Of a stretch of DNA of 64,000 nt, positions 36,001-47,922 are shown in pieces; within the stretch, counting starts at the first letter, position 1, and the number at the start of each line of letters is the position of its first letter. The translations under genes were made by a program, and so were the position numbers. This stretch comes from Sisyra terminalis (Eukaryota > Arthropoda > Insecta > Neuroptera > Sisyridae): assembly GCA_958496175.1 (NCBI GenBank), contig OY292275.1, positions 36,161,701-36,225,700 on the forward strand, given 5' to 3'. Below the pieces are notes generated by a model, which saw nothing but the letters and a program-made list of their open reading frames with translations, was not told where the DNA came from and did not search any database.

Positions 36001-37730
36001 GATTTGTAAATCATCTGTATATTAATATTTTTATTCAATTAAAGATAGTAAATTTAAAAACATTATAATTTCTTTCGGTTTAAAATGACGAAATACTATT
36101 ACTTTTTATTTTAGATTAAAGGAAACAAATTAATTCAAAATCACATTTTTTACATTTTAAATTGTTATCGCTTATTGTTGATGTTAACTCTCAAGTGGTC
36201 AAAACAATTGTTTCTTATTATGCGCGCTAATCACCATAATTTAGTTATTTGCATTTTTAATAGTAAAAGTGAATTCTTTCCGATTTCCGCAGAAAAGGCT
36301 ACTCCTTATATCCCAATGCCTACGGCATCTACTGTTTTCCTTTTCCTTGGGAAGGTGCAGTTGTGAATGACCAAAGAAAAAACTTACCGCCTACATTCCA
36401 GCAATTAAAGAAATTTCACAGAAAAATAGAAAACGATGAAGAAACATATGAGCACTTATTTTATATTAAAATTTTCGCCAATTTCGTCATTAATAGTGAA
36501 TCCTGCCAACTTCTTTAAAAATTACGCAACATTTAATGAGAATATAGGAGACCCAAGTATTTGTTTTTATAAGAATGTTTAAGCAAACACGTTTCGTAGT
36601 GTATTTTTACTTTCTCAGTTTTACAAAATTGCACAATATTAAGTCTATCCTTATAAGGCAACATAAAAAGGTTTTTTTAATAATTTTATGTAAATAAAAA
36701 AAATACAGTTTTAAAAAATACTTTTTAATGAGAGATTTTAAAAGGATATTTTCAATTGCAATTTAAATAATGGTTTTTAGGAAAAGACTAATAATATTTA
36801 AAAAATCGCTTCATTTTTAGAAACTAAAAAAATACCAACAAAAAGTCCTGCTATGCTAAATCAGTGTTTTTTTATTCATTAGTATTCACATTCTTATGAT
36901 AAATCTGCTATTGTTTAATAAACTTACCCTAATAATAAGAGTGGAATGATTTTAGGGAAATAAGAATATCTATCGGGCTGTCTCATCATCCAAGCATGTC
37001 CCGTTCTAATTACAGCTAGTCGAACACTTGGTACTGGATCATTCATCGCACATGCTAAGCCAACGATAGCATCTTCAGAAATTTTCCCACCGCCATTTTC
37101 AACGATTTCACTAATCGTTTTAATAGCAATAACTCTGGTGCGGAAATGTTGATGTCCCAGAAGTGTGATAACTGGTTTTAATAGTGTATCAGCTTGTAAA
37201 TGAAAATGTCTAGGCAATGCCTTGGTCAATTCAATGATGCAATTACAACTTTCACTCTTTACTTTCGGAAATGGATCTTGAACGGTCCGGACCAAAATAC
37301 TAGTCAGCATATCATAAAAAGGGATAAGTAAATTATCCTGGTATTTTTCAATGATATAATGTATCAAACAAATTAATTGCAATCGAATTTCTTCCGATTC
37401 TTCAATCAGAACAACATTACCAAGGCGTTTTTCAAAAACAGGTAATATGTAAGTCAAATAATAATCGTTAGTGTCTAAATCTATTATGAAGTTTCCAATA
37501 ATTTTTATAGAAAGTTCCCGGCAAATTTCGGCAGAATCACTTACACATTTCAATATGTGAACGTAGATTTGATCAAAAATCTTTCGAAGCTCTCCGTCTT
37601 TTCTTTCCTTATTGAAGATACACTCTTGTAACTTTTGCAAAGTTTTTTTGCGAATATTTTTATCGTGTAGCTGTAGATCGTTACACATGTTGAAAATTTG
37701 TTCAACGTTTGGAATATTATCTCCATCCAT
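33073..37730 (-). CDS. DNAAF5: DNAAF5 (HEATR2), axonemal dynein assembly factor
   Basis: Cytoplasmic HEAT-repeat protein required to pre-assemble outer and inner dynein arms before transport into motile cilia and flagella. Exons (minus): 37730-36928, 34853-34256, 34197-33252, 33191-33073; about 821 residues (human 855). Phases 2, 0 and 1 all close. The protein is alpha-helical HEAT repeats throughout. Diagnostic stretches shared with human DNAAF5 are the junction LLLLG|LSDEVAENV with LWEEVGKQYEQENE, LGCRMLVVRN, ITPNLVWHAGRLREALRSAA, IYPEILKRLDDGVDDVRINA and the C-terminal KYCDALLKYL. The donor after exon 2 is weak (GTTTGT) but is the only one keeping the frame. Intron 1 is 2.07 kb and shows no gene. 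It is in tandem with CFAP184, another motile-axoneme gene. Its presence implies that this species keeps motile axonemes, presumably sperm tails. Confidence 0.93.
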
Positions 37731-39635
37731 GGTGGTACCTTTTTAAATAACTCTTTTGTGTGAACAAAATTGAATTAATATTTTGTCTTATTTATAATTA
37801 TTGAACAAACAAGAATAATATCAACCGTTGCTATAGACACAATTTATGAATTTTACAAATAACATAATCACTACGTGTAACTACGTGAAGTAAACTTTAA
37901 ATTTAATACAACCAAGCTCACTGAATTGCCAAAAAAATTAAACAACTTTAAGTGCTATTCTCAAAATAATTAAAAATTTATTTGATGAAATCATAAATCG
38001 CGGCATTGAAGGTTTGCATTTTTTGACAATAAACATTACACGAATTACACCTGGATACACTTTCCGACATATTGGTGCACTATGCACTGAACTAAAACTC
38101 TTCGGGAATGGTTCCAAATTTATCCAGAACTACAGAGCACACAGATGTTAAAATAGTTCAGTAAAACTGTAAACGTTTACAATAAAGAAACAAAAAATAT
38201 AGAAAAGAAAAACTATTAATATAATAATACTATTAATTCAACCATTGTTGAATCAATCTCGATACGGCAACAAGTGTTCCATCGATTCCATCTCTTTATA
38301 TCAGTTATTTAATTGTATTTAATTATAAAAAAGTGCATTGTCTAAATCAATCTGTTAATGTAGGAGGTCTATTTATATTTTTATTTACATAAATTACAAT
38401 GGATGGTAAAGGTAAATAACAAGTAATATTCTTTGTCTTCAATTTTAATGATTTCCAATATATTTTTCTGTGGCTCTATAGATAAATTATTTAGCATTAA
38501 CTATGTATGCAAAACTGTTTTGTTTACATATTGTCATAATTAATTCCTTATTAATATTAATCAGAATAAGCTGAATTAGCATGAAATAATATCTATTTTA
38601 ATAAACCCAGTTGTCCAGTACTGTTAATTATTTATATTTCATTCTAGTATTTTATTATTAAAACCGATGTCAAACGATGTTATTAATATTTGAAACATTA
38701 ACAAATATTTCTATATTGTGCTATAGTCACTATAGTTATGAAAAATAATTTGAAATTCTCAAAGCCCGATGTTTTTTTTAAATTACAAAAACATGGTTAA
38801 TTAAAATTACTTTAAAATATAATTTATTTATAAATGAAAAAAATTGATGATTTATTTTGGTACTGCAAATGTTCAACAACTATTTTTCATAGTTTGTACC
38901 TGCATTTTATATGCAAAAAATATTAACATTTTACTTGAAAACAGCTTCATGTTTTTGCCCAAAATAAATATTTTTCTTTGAAGACCCTACCTAATGCAAT
39001 GTTTCACTGATTCATTGTGCTAAAATTTTGCATAAAAGATGTCGTATAGCGACAAGGGAAGTTAATTGTAAAAAATAGGTACTTATTTTAGTTACCAAAC
39101 AATCAACTACATGAAACAACCATAACACTTTAGATTTTTCTGAAAACTAAATACATTATAGCTTCCTGTTTATACAAATATTATTTTATCTGTTGTACGT
39201 AGACTTATAACTTAAAGACAAAAGACAACAATTTTATGAAAGTAAGGTTTTTATATTTTCTTAATAAAAAAATTATACTTTTTGCTTAGAAGGAACTGGA
39301 ATATAATTATTAAGTGGCTTTCATTCTTTAAATGTTACATTTCGTAACTGATAGTTACTATAAGTTCAAGTCTTTTTCATTCAAAATGTACATAAATAAT
39401 AATTCTGTTAAGTAACCCATTGATGTGACTATCCAAAGCATCCAAAATAATGATTAACTAATGTCTAATGACACTCGAGTTGATTTGGGCGACTCAAGTG
39501 ATTCAATACCACTTATTCATGAAAATACATATTTAAAATTGTTTTTATTGTTTCATTTGTCATACGAACTGTAAAAATAATTAGATCTGATTTGTGTTTG
39601 TTCTATAATTGGGGAAATATAATTACCAAAAGAAT

Positions 39636-39939
39636 GATTCAAGTCCCTTTTAGAACAATCAAATCTGGCAACGTTGCATTTTCTACTTGGTTTTTTATTC
39701 TATTCGCGATTTTTTTGTTAATTTAATTTTATATAATTTAGACAACTAAAAACTTATATAAATTAAATTATATAATATTATAATTATATTATTAAATTAT
39801 ATAATATATTATATAATTTGTATAATTTTCTCTTTTGTGGCTACATTTTCGTTATGAGCCAATTTATTCGCGAAACCAAATAACTAAGAACAAAGTTGAA
39901 AATGCAACGTTGCCAAATTTGACTGTTCTGGCTTGAGTC
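39636..39939. mobile_element. MITE family 'TCAAGTCCC', copy 2
   Basis: The ends GATTCAAGTCCC and CTTGAGTC are flanked by a perfect 8-bp duplication AAAAGAAT (39628-39635 and 39940-39947). It is larger than its relatives because of an internal AT-only insert of about 80 bp (about 39740-39825). Inner blocks GGCAACGTTGC and its inverse are conserved. Confidence 0.85.
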
Positions 39940-40117
39940 AAAAGAATTAATTATCAGTTTGGGTAACTATACAAATATATTGCATTTATATTCATTTCAA
40001 CACAAATAATGGTCAAAATTGGGTTAATATATTGAAAGATTTCATTTTAGTGATGAATTTATCATTTTAGATATATATCTTTGCTACTTTTCGTTTGCAG
40101 GTATCAAAACTCAAAAC

Positions 40118-40341
40118 GGTTCAAGTCCCTTTTAAAACAATTAAATATGGAAACATTGCACTTTCTACTTTGTTTTTAATTTAATTCGGAAATGAATCGG
40201 CCGGCTCATAATGAAAATGTAGCCACAAAAGAGAAAATTAAACAATCTTAGAATTGAATTAACAAAAAATCGCGAATAGAATAAAAAGCAAAGTAGAAAA
40301 TGCATCGTTGCCAGATTTGACTTCTAAAAGGGACTTGAATC
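40118..40341. mobile_element. MITE family 'TCAAGTCCC', copy 3
   Basis: 224 bp with ends GGTTCAAGTCCC and GGGACTTGAATC. The flanks CTCAAAAC (40110-40117) and CTCAGAAC (40342-40349) are an 8-bp duplication with one mismatch. Its centre is inverted relative to copy 2, as expected for a near-palindromic element. Confidence 0.85.
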
Positions 40342-40388
40342 CTCAGAACAATACAACATAATTGAAGGGTAAAACAAAGTCTCAAGCA

Positions 40389-40604
40389 CAGTAGCATAGC
40401 TAGATGGGTGCATGGGGGGGGGGCATGGCTCGGGTGGCACAAGGTAATGAGGTGGCATATTAACACTCTTAATTAGATTCATACAAAATTGAGTAAAACA
40501 CGAAGAGTACCAGTTTTCACCGATTTTCTTGACTAATGATGAAAATAGGGGAGGAGGGAATTTCCGGTTAATCCCGGGCGGCGAAAACGCACGCCACGCC
40601 ACTG
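40389..40604. mobile_element. hAT-type MITE with perfect target duplication
   Basis: The left end CAGTAGCATAGCTAG and the inverted right end CAGTGGCGTGGCGTGC match the CAGTGGCGTAGC style of hAT termini. Identical 8-mers CTCAAGCA flank it (40381-40388 and 40605-40612). 216 bp, with a G10 run near the left end; no coding capacity. It is distinct from the TCAAGTCCC family although it lies 47 bp away. Confidence 0.85.
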
Positions 40605-41322
40605 CTCAAGCAAAAAGCCCAAATCGAAAATGACTTTTCTTATATTGGGCTCAAAAGTCCCAAATTCGTTTTGTCATAAATTGCATTGGCAGTGGTATGC
40701 CTAATTATGTACTCCATTATGACTAATGTTATTTAAAGAAATAGCGACTTAGCTAAATATAGAGGTTGCCTTTTAGTTATAAGGGGAACTCCTTGAAGAT
40801 ATACAATGAACCTAGTATACGTAACCGAGACAGCTATAATGATTCTTGTAATTATTATATTAGAAATGCAGACATATTAATACATATAATGTTTAAACAG
40901 AAAATATGGAAATACCTACATCTATATAAATCACATCCTTTAAAAACATATACTTGCCATATTATACATTATATTTTAAATCCATCAAGACTACTTATTA
41001 ATAAGAACTCAAAACAAGTACATTTTAGAATTTCTGTGCTATTGGTACAAATACTAATTGGATTTGGAAATTATTGGGATTTTTGGAGTACAATCATATT
41101 AGGAATGTATATGTTAATTATTTTAACATTAGTCCACCGTTACTAAACTAAGCTTTAAATGAAAACTTATCTTACTTCTTTTTAATTAATTTACAATATT
41201 GTTAAAAAATGCTGTTATTGGTAAAATAATTCGCTTATAATATTTCGATGTTTCCTCCAATAATGCTCATTCAAAAGCTCAAATATACATTTTTTAACAC
41301 ATAATTTTAAATATTAAGCCTA

Positions 41323-41590
41323 CTGGTGGCCGAGTGGTCAAGGTGATCATTCAAAACTGGTTGGTGTCGAGTTCGAATCACGTATCGAGCAAATTTTCGA
41401 TTTTTCTCGATTTACAGATTTTCATTAACGTAATTTTATTAAAAAAAAATAAATGTAAAATTTTAAAGTAATTTGTATTTGGTAGGGAGATAAAAGTCCA
41501 AAAGCCCTTAATAGGTAGTAATTATAGTTATTTATAGTAATTAACCCTAGAGTTACTAAGAATGTTAGTAGTTATAAAACTACGAAAATA
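41323..41590 (+). mobile_element. tRNA-derived SINE, copy A
   Basis: The A box TGGCCGAGTGG (41327-41337) and B box GAGTTCGAATC (41369-41379) are intact. A body (GGTAGGGAGATAAAAGTCC, about 41480) and a tail block TTAACCCTAGAGTTACTAAG follow, ending in an A-rich stretch (about 41580-41610). The tail block is shared with copies B and C. The body between 41430 and 41540 is missing from those copies. Confidence 0.7.
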
Positions 41591-41610
41591 AGAATAAAAA
41601 AAAATATATA

Positions 41611-41760
41611 TCATCGCTTTCTACAACGGTCTTTAGCGACTCTAGAGTTAATTAATATAATTAACTATAATTATTGTCTGTTTGGGACTTTTGGACTTTT
41701 ATCTCCCTACCAAATACAAATTACTCTAAAATTTTGTATTTATTTTTTTATTATATCCAT
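41611..41760 (-). mobile_element. SINE, inverted partial copy D
   Basis: Read on the minus strand it repeats the body and tail of copy A: bases 41731-41688 match 41461-41504 with one mismatch, and AACTCTAGAGTCGCTAAAGACC matches the tail. The tRNA head is absent. Copies A and D face each other tail to tail, making a fold-back of about 320 bp (41435-41757). Confidence 0.7.
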
Positions 41761-42297
41761 AATTTATATTATTTATAAGAACTTTTAAAAGTTGTGTTTT
41801 TCACTTTAACTAATGTTTTAACAATTTATCATAATAAATGAATTTAATAATATAATTACTTGAAAATGAAATCAACCTTTCGTTTAAAGCGATTTATTAC
41901 ACTAAGTAAATATCACATCCAAAAGCAATAATAAACCCTATTAATTTACAAAATTAAGATAACCAATGCGTTAGACTTATTTTATTTGAATATTTTCTAT
42001 TAAAATTGAATTTATTGAAACATTATATGTAATGACAATGAATATTATATTTATTTCCGCTTTTGTAACTAAAATACTGCAATCGATTATTTGTAATAAA
42101 AACCGATTAGATATAGATCTATTACATAAAGGACGTCAAGTTTATTACCAACTACTATAAGTCACTTAAAAAAAAAATAATCAAAACAATTAATTTATCT
42201 AAAAATAAGATTAATTTTTAGTTGTTAAAATTCACAAATTATTACATTTGTGATAAATTACATTTCAAGGCTTGCATTTGCTAACAATTTGCTTTTA

Positions 42298-45200
42298 ATG
42301 TTTAAAGGTAAATCCACAACAATGCCATCATTTCGCTTTCATGCGAATGCTGAGGAGTTAGAACAGCTCTACATAAGTGATTCGGATACAGAAAAAGATA
42401 TATCTCAAATCAGTGACACGGTGCAAACTTTAAAATCTTCCGGTATGAGTCATTTTTATCATAATTATTTTTGTTCTTATTTTATCAGTAACTTTGTTGT
42501 ATAGAATGTAAAGAGTCGCCAAAAAGAGAAGCTAGTCCTATGAAAGATATGCTTGCTTTGTTGAGTAAACGATCCCAAAGTGTTGATACTGGTATCGCTT
42601 GTCCTGATAGTTCTCCTGTTTCATCAGCTAGTGACCGTTGGCGTTTATTTTCGGGAATAAAAGGAAAATTTGCGAAAACAGTCGAGGAAAAGTTTACTGA
42701 AATCAAAAGTGGTAATTTCTTTAATTTTTAATTTTAATACCGGTTTAGTCTGGTAGTTATTTAAAACTTTCTAATTAAGTGTTATATTTTTAAAAACTTA
42801 AAAATTTAAATATCAAACTTAAAATATAATTGTAGATTAGTAGTGAGGTTCAAGAAATTTTTAAAATTACATTTTTTTAAGAACTACAAACACTCTTTTA
42901 ACCAGGACGGCTTGTTTTTTAATTAATATAGTAAAAACAAGTATATGTACATAAATTAGTTTTATAAACTTACGCTCTTTCATAATGGAATAAATTGTAA
43001 TAACCCCGTGATTATAAACATTTGAGTCCTTGTATTGTATTTCCAGATATTGGAAAATCGGAATGTGATATTAATGTTTAAATTGTACACGTATATATAC
43101 TTGCTTTGCTTTTATTATACTATATATTAGATAATGATATTTTATAAAATACTCCAAACCCAGCAGTAAACTTAAATAATTCAAATTAATCAAATGGTTG
43201 TTTGACGAAATAATCACAAATGACAGTACATATTTAAATGTCAAATATTTAAGCTAATATTTTATTATTTTCGCAAATGACTTAAATATAATAATGAATC
43301 GAAATACATCATTATTGCTTTTAAAATTTTACTTTCTATCTAAAAGTAAAAGATCAAATCTTTCAAATTAAATGCGCCCATTTAAAAAATTTTGCCAACG
43401 TTGTAAAGGTAAATCTTTAATTAAATTTAGAGTATATTAAATCATAAATTGAAATTTCTGAACAACTTAATTAAAAACTAAATAAATTAACTATTTATTT
43501 TTAGTTCCAAAAAATATCGACCAAGAAAAAGATCCTGAAGATGCAAAGCAGCCCAACAGTAAAGATAATTCAAGTGTATCCGACTCTGAAGATGTTAGTA
43601 CATCGGAAAGTTTTACATCAAAATTTGCAGATATTGAAATGTCTTCCACAAATGGAATTGAAGATGAAGTTGAAATATTACCTGTGGTTGGAGAAAGTTC
43701 AAAACCCGTTGATAAAAACGAAAATAATCATGTTTTATTATCTCCTAAAACTAGACAACGAATTAATCCAAAATCTTTTAATGCCAAAAATTCTGATAAA
43801 ATAATAGTTCATTTTAAGAACGAAAAAATTGACGCAAAAGTATCATTACCAACTGAACAGAATATAGATAATGCTGTAGAAGCATCAGAATATGCTTTCT
43901 CTGATGATGAAACTAATAAGAATACATCGCCATCCGACGAAAAACCTCTAGAACTAGAGATTTCCCAACAACCATATACTATACATCCAGTTCAAAAAAC
44001 AGAATCTGAAGACAGCATTTATATGTCTTTGAGTCAAAATAAATACACAATTATTTTCGTTATTATGTTATCAATTTATCTGATGACACTTAGCGATTAT
44101 ATGAATGGATTTATCGTTGGAGCATTTGCCATGTATTGCATTACTATTATCAAAGATTATTTCAGCCCGGTTAGAGAAAGATCAGAAATTATTTTGCCAA
44201 TTATATACCAAGATTCACCAATGCCTATAAAAGAATACGAGCCAGAAGGACATTTTGAAGTAATTTACTTTTTATTGTATCTCAGTTTTTCAAAAATCAA
44301 CAATTTTGAATTTTAATTGATTTTTGTCTCATGTACCTACGGAGGACGTCAATATCTAGCAGCATTACAGTTCCATTTTTTTTAACTCAATTAGCATTTT
44401 TTGTCGCTAAGTTTTCATTATAGCTCGATTTGTTTGTGAATGAAATTAAAAAGGAAAGAGAAAATGCAACGTTGCCATATATTGAGGTCCCTATAACCCT
44501 ACGAGCTGATTTTTTTTCTTTTGTGTAATCTTTTGGTATGGAGATAAAGTATACTTGTACCTCTAAAGTGTACCTATATAAAGTATATGTTTATAACCAT
44601 TTACGATTTCATAAATTTTTCATTCGAATTGTTGATTTAATAAAATCAGATAAATGTTGTTTTTGAAAATGAGAAAACAGAATAAAAAAAAATATTTTTT
44701 GTATTAACTAACTCAATTTTGTTGTAGGGATGGATGAATGAATATCCCAAAACTTACAATGTACTCACTTACCATATCAATGACACAATCAGTACTTGGG
44801 TAAGTTTAGACGGTTGTGTCCTCAAATTACTTTCAGGAGAAACTGTAAAAGTTCCCAAACGACAAATGTGGAATGAAAAAGAACTACCTCCAATTTCCAA
44901 GTTGCCTTTTACAAAGAAGCGCATTATTAATATGCACCGAGCTAAAATAACATTACTGCCAAATGGTTTAACCAAAAAGAGGTAACATTACAACGATTAA
45001 AACTATATGAAAGCAGAATTTAAAACTAAGTTTTTATTTTAGATTTTGGAGCAAAAAATATCCCATTTGTATTGAAGTAAAAGAAACACCTGAAGAGCAT
45101 AAGTTAACTCCAGTAAAAATAGAACATGTTATTGAACAAAATGATTCATTTCATTCGAATGATAATATTAGCTTAAGTGAAGATAAACCGAGACGAGTAT

Positions 45201-47922
45201 CCCTTACAAAAAGCGATGGTAATTTATTTTTTTAATATATGCAAAAAAAATAGATAACTTACAAATATATATTTTCATTCGTTTCTCATCCACCAAATAA
45301 ATGTATTCTCTTCTATTTTAATTTTTCTGGAAACTTTTTTAAGTTTTTAGAAATGGAAGATTCATAACTTTACAAATATATTTATAAAAATATGCGTTTC
45401 AATTTAAAAAATATATTCCTCTAAAAAAACCTCGAACATGCTATTAAGGTCAAATAACGTTATTAATAATTTATTGTTATAATTTAATTATAATATGGTA
45501 TAAATCTTTAGTTGCTAAATTTCCATTATAATCCCATTTATTTACGAATAAAATTAAAACAAAGTAAAAAAATTGCAACATTGCCCGATAAATTTTAACC
45601 CCTAAAAGGGACATGAATCATTCACTCTTTTAGTTATTCTTACTTGTAAGTTGTACAAAATTAAAAAAAAAAGAAACAAGATTAAAAAAAGGTAACATAA
45701 TTTATAGTAAACATCATTGACATTTTTATCATCATTAATAGAATAAAAAAATATTTTAATACTGAATTACAACTTATAGCAGAGAAGATAGACTTATATA
45801 GAAATTCAATTCTGTGTTTAAAATGTGGATAAAGTTTGGGTTAATCTGTCGGTAAATCTTAGAGCTTCTGTTAGCCAACCACTAGTTGTCGCTGTGCAAA
45901 ATTATGCTTGGCCAAGTCTTAAAGCTATTACAATTATGGTACTTTATGAACTCATAAGTACTTAGTGTTCGCGTGACTATTTTTATCTAAAAATAAAAAA
46001 ACTAGAAATGATTGGTATTACTTATATCTGTTGCTGACTGCATTTTTTTCGGTGAATGTTATTTCATCTCACGGAACTATTCATTATAGAACAAATGTAG
46101 TTCGGCATGCATTGGGCCGATTTTTTTTTAAAATTAGCAACTTTAAATAACTTTCTATCATTGAAAAAAGGATTTTTCTAGGTAGCTATGTCGTCCTTTT
46201 TAAGTCCTTTAGAGTACGGAAACATTCGTTCAGCTCCTCAAAATCTCCCCTACGGAATCCTTCACTTTGATACTCACTTCTTCGATTTTTTAAAAATATT
46301 AATCAATTTGTATTTCGATTTTATATTTACGCTTGGTTATTTCGTATTTCATTAGTTCCATTTTGCTTTTCAGGACTTCCGTCAATTGATGAAGAAACAA
46401 TATTATCACAACAAGAAGAAAGTGCGTCTTCTATTTCTCCATTAAACGAATCAATTCAACAAGAAAGTTCATTATTTTATGATTGTGATTCTTCATACTC
46501 AGCTAATCCGACAATTACTGGTGAGGATACCTATATGGAATCTTTATGGGAAAATACAGAAGATAATTTCGATGAGGAAAATACCTATCATATATATTTA
46601 TTCGCTAGAACTGGTAGAGAAAAAGAAGAATGGTAATCAAATTCTGTATTTCTAATAACATAAAAGTCAATTAATTTAAAATTATCCAGGTTCAATCGTT
46701 TTGTTAATGCTACAAAATACGGCGTGGAAGAGCATCCTTCTTTACATAATATTGATGAAAAACATGCTACCCAATCTCCTGATAATTCATTAAATACAGT
46801 TTCTTTTGAGGATTATAGTTTATCAAGTTACAGACAGTTTATGGCTAAATTCAAAGTAAAAATATGAATCATTTTTATTTATTATTTTTTCATCGAATTT
46901 TCCTTGCAGAGAAAAGAAAAAATACAAACGATAGCACCTACTGATATATTAGAAGTAGATAGAAATATTATGTGGGTAAACGCTTTAATCGGAAGAATTT
47001 TATTTGATGCAGTTCGATTGCCAGAATGGCAAAATGCTGTGAAACAAAGAATACAGCGGAAATTATCATCTATTAAGTTACCATATTTTATGGAAGAATT
47101 AATTATTACTGATCTAGATTTAGGGGTAGCTATTCCTATTATTTGTCAAGCTTCATCTCCAAATGTTGACGAACGAGGCTTATGGATTGATTTGAATGTA
47201 GTTTATGAAGGCTGTATTAGCGCCACACTTACCACTAAATTAAATTTAATGAAATTAAAGAAGGATTTATCTTCGAAAACTAAACACATTATCCTCGAAC
47301 CAACAGAGCATCACAAATCTTCGTTAGAAAATCCAGAGAAAAATACATCAGGTGAAGTACCAGAACCAGTTTATAATAGTGATGTAGATGATAGTGCTGA
47401 ATCTAGCTCAGATGAAGATTCTCATTCGAATCAATCGACAGAAACTAGTGGAAATACTGCAGTATTAGTACGAAAATCAAGTAAAAAGATATTAAGAATG
47501 GTAGATAAAATTGCCTCGTCAAAATATTTTCAACAAGCTACCGAATATAAATATGTAAAACGAGCTATGGAAGGAGTTTCAAGAACTGAATTGAAATTAT
47601 GTGTTGAAATACGAGGAATATCTGGACCTTTGGCTTTAAACATTCCACCTCCTCCATCACATCGTCTATGGTTTGGATTTAAAACAAATCCTAAATTATT
47701 TTTACATGCCAAACCTATTGTCGGAGAACGTTCCTTAAACTTTAATCATGTAACCTCTTGGATTGAAAAAAAATTAAAAGTAGAATTTCAGGTAATTTTT
47801 ATAATGATTTTGTAAACCATATTTTATTTCTAAGGATTTTATTTATTTTTTAGAAAGTATTTGTTTTACCAAATATGGAAGATATTGTGATACCCTTTAT
47901 GAATAATAATTTAGCCAAATAA
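42298..47922 (+). CDS. TEX2: TEX2, SMP-domain lipid-transfer protein
   Basis: ER-anchored protein of membrane contact sites with a lipid-binding SMP domain. Exons: 42298-42442, 42505-42711, 43505-44259, 44728-44981, 45043-45218, 46374-46632, 46690-46855, 46910-47791, 47854-47922; all phases close, giving about 970 residues. After a disordered, Ser/Asp-rich N-terminus, two membrane segments lie at about residues 297-335 (TIIFVIMLSIYLMTL and FIVGAFAMYCITII). A PH-like segment follows (YNVLTYHINDTISTWVSLDG, KRFWSKKYPICIEV). The SMP domain runs from about residue 670 (IMWVNALIGRILFDAVRLPEWQ) to the end and is interrupted by an acidic Ser-rich insert, as in vertebrate TEX2. The start is uncertain: the ATG at 42298 or the one at 42322 (MPSFRFHANAEE). 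The introns carry two decayed TCAAGTCCC-family MITEs. A separate upstream exon cannot be excluded. Confidence 0.88.
44376..44497. mobile_element. MITE family 'TCAAGTCCC', partial copy 4
   Basis: It lies in TEX2 intron 3. It retains the family's inner block ending GAAAATGCAACGTTGCC and a decayed end GAGGTCCCT; the left terminus is lost. Confidence 0.5.
45484..45619. mobile_element. MITE family 'TCAAGTCCC', partial copy 5
   Basis: It lies in TEX2 intron 5. The right end CTAAAAGGGACATGAATC and inner GCAACATTGCC are recognisable; the left terminus is degraded, so the target duplication cannot be tested. Confidence 0.5.

Larger units (their letters stand above)
37731..42297. other. Divergent, transposon-rich spacer
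   Basis: Between the start codons of DNAAF5 (minus) and TEX2 (plus). The first 2 kb are AT-rich without visible structure. 39636-40604 holds three complete MITEs, and 41323-41760 an inverted SINE pair. A 126-codon open frame at 40766-41146 is discussed under rejected items. Confidence 0.5.

Noticed and set aside
34854..36927. Open frames inside DNAAF5 intron 1 (for example 35626-35865, 36175-36366)
   Set aside because: They are short, AT-biased and lack motifs, and the flanking exons join in phase to give a continuous HEAT repeat.
40766..41146. 126-codon open frame ending in hydrophobic segments
   Set aside because: It has no ATG at the start, no recognisable motif and no partner exon, and it lies between transposon copies. 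It is long for chance, so a lone decayed exon remains possible, but I cannot support a gene.
41433..41757. Single fold-back DNA transposon
   Set aside because: The left arm is continuous with a tRNA-type head and the inner parts match SINE tails elsewhere, so two inverted SINE copies explain it better.
42711..43505. Extra TEX2 exon around 43375-43410 (ATGCGCCC start, GGTAAATC donor)
   Set aside because: The exons on either side already join in phase, and the short frame shows no TEX2 similarity.
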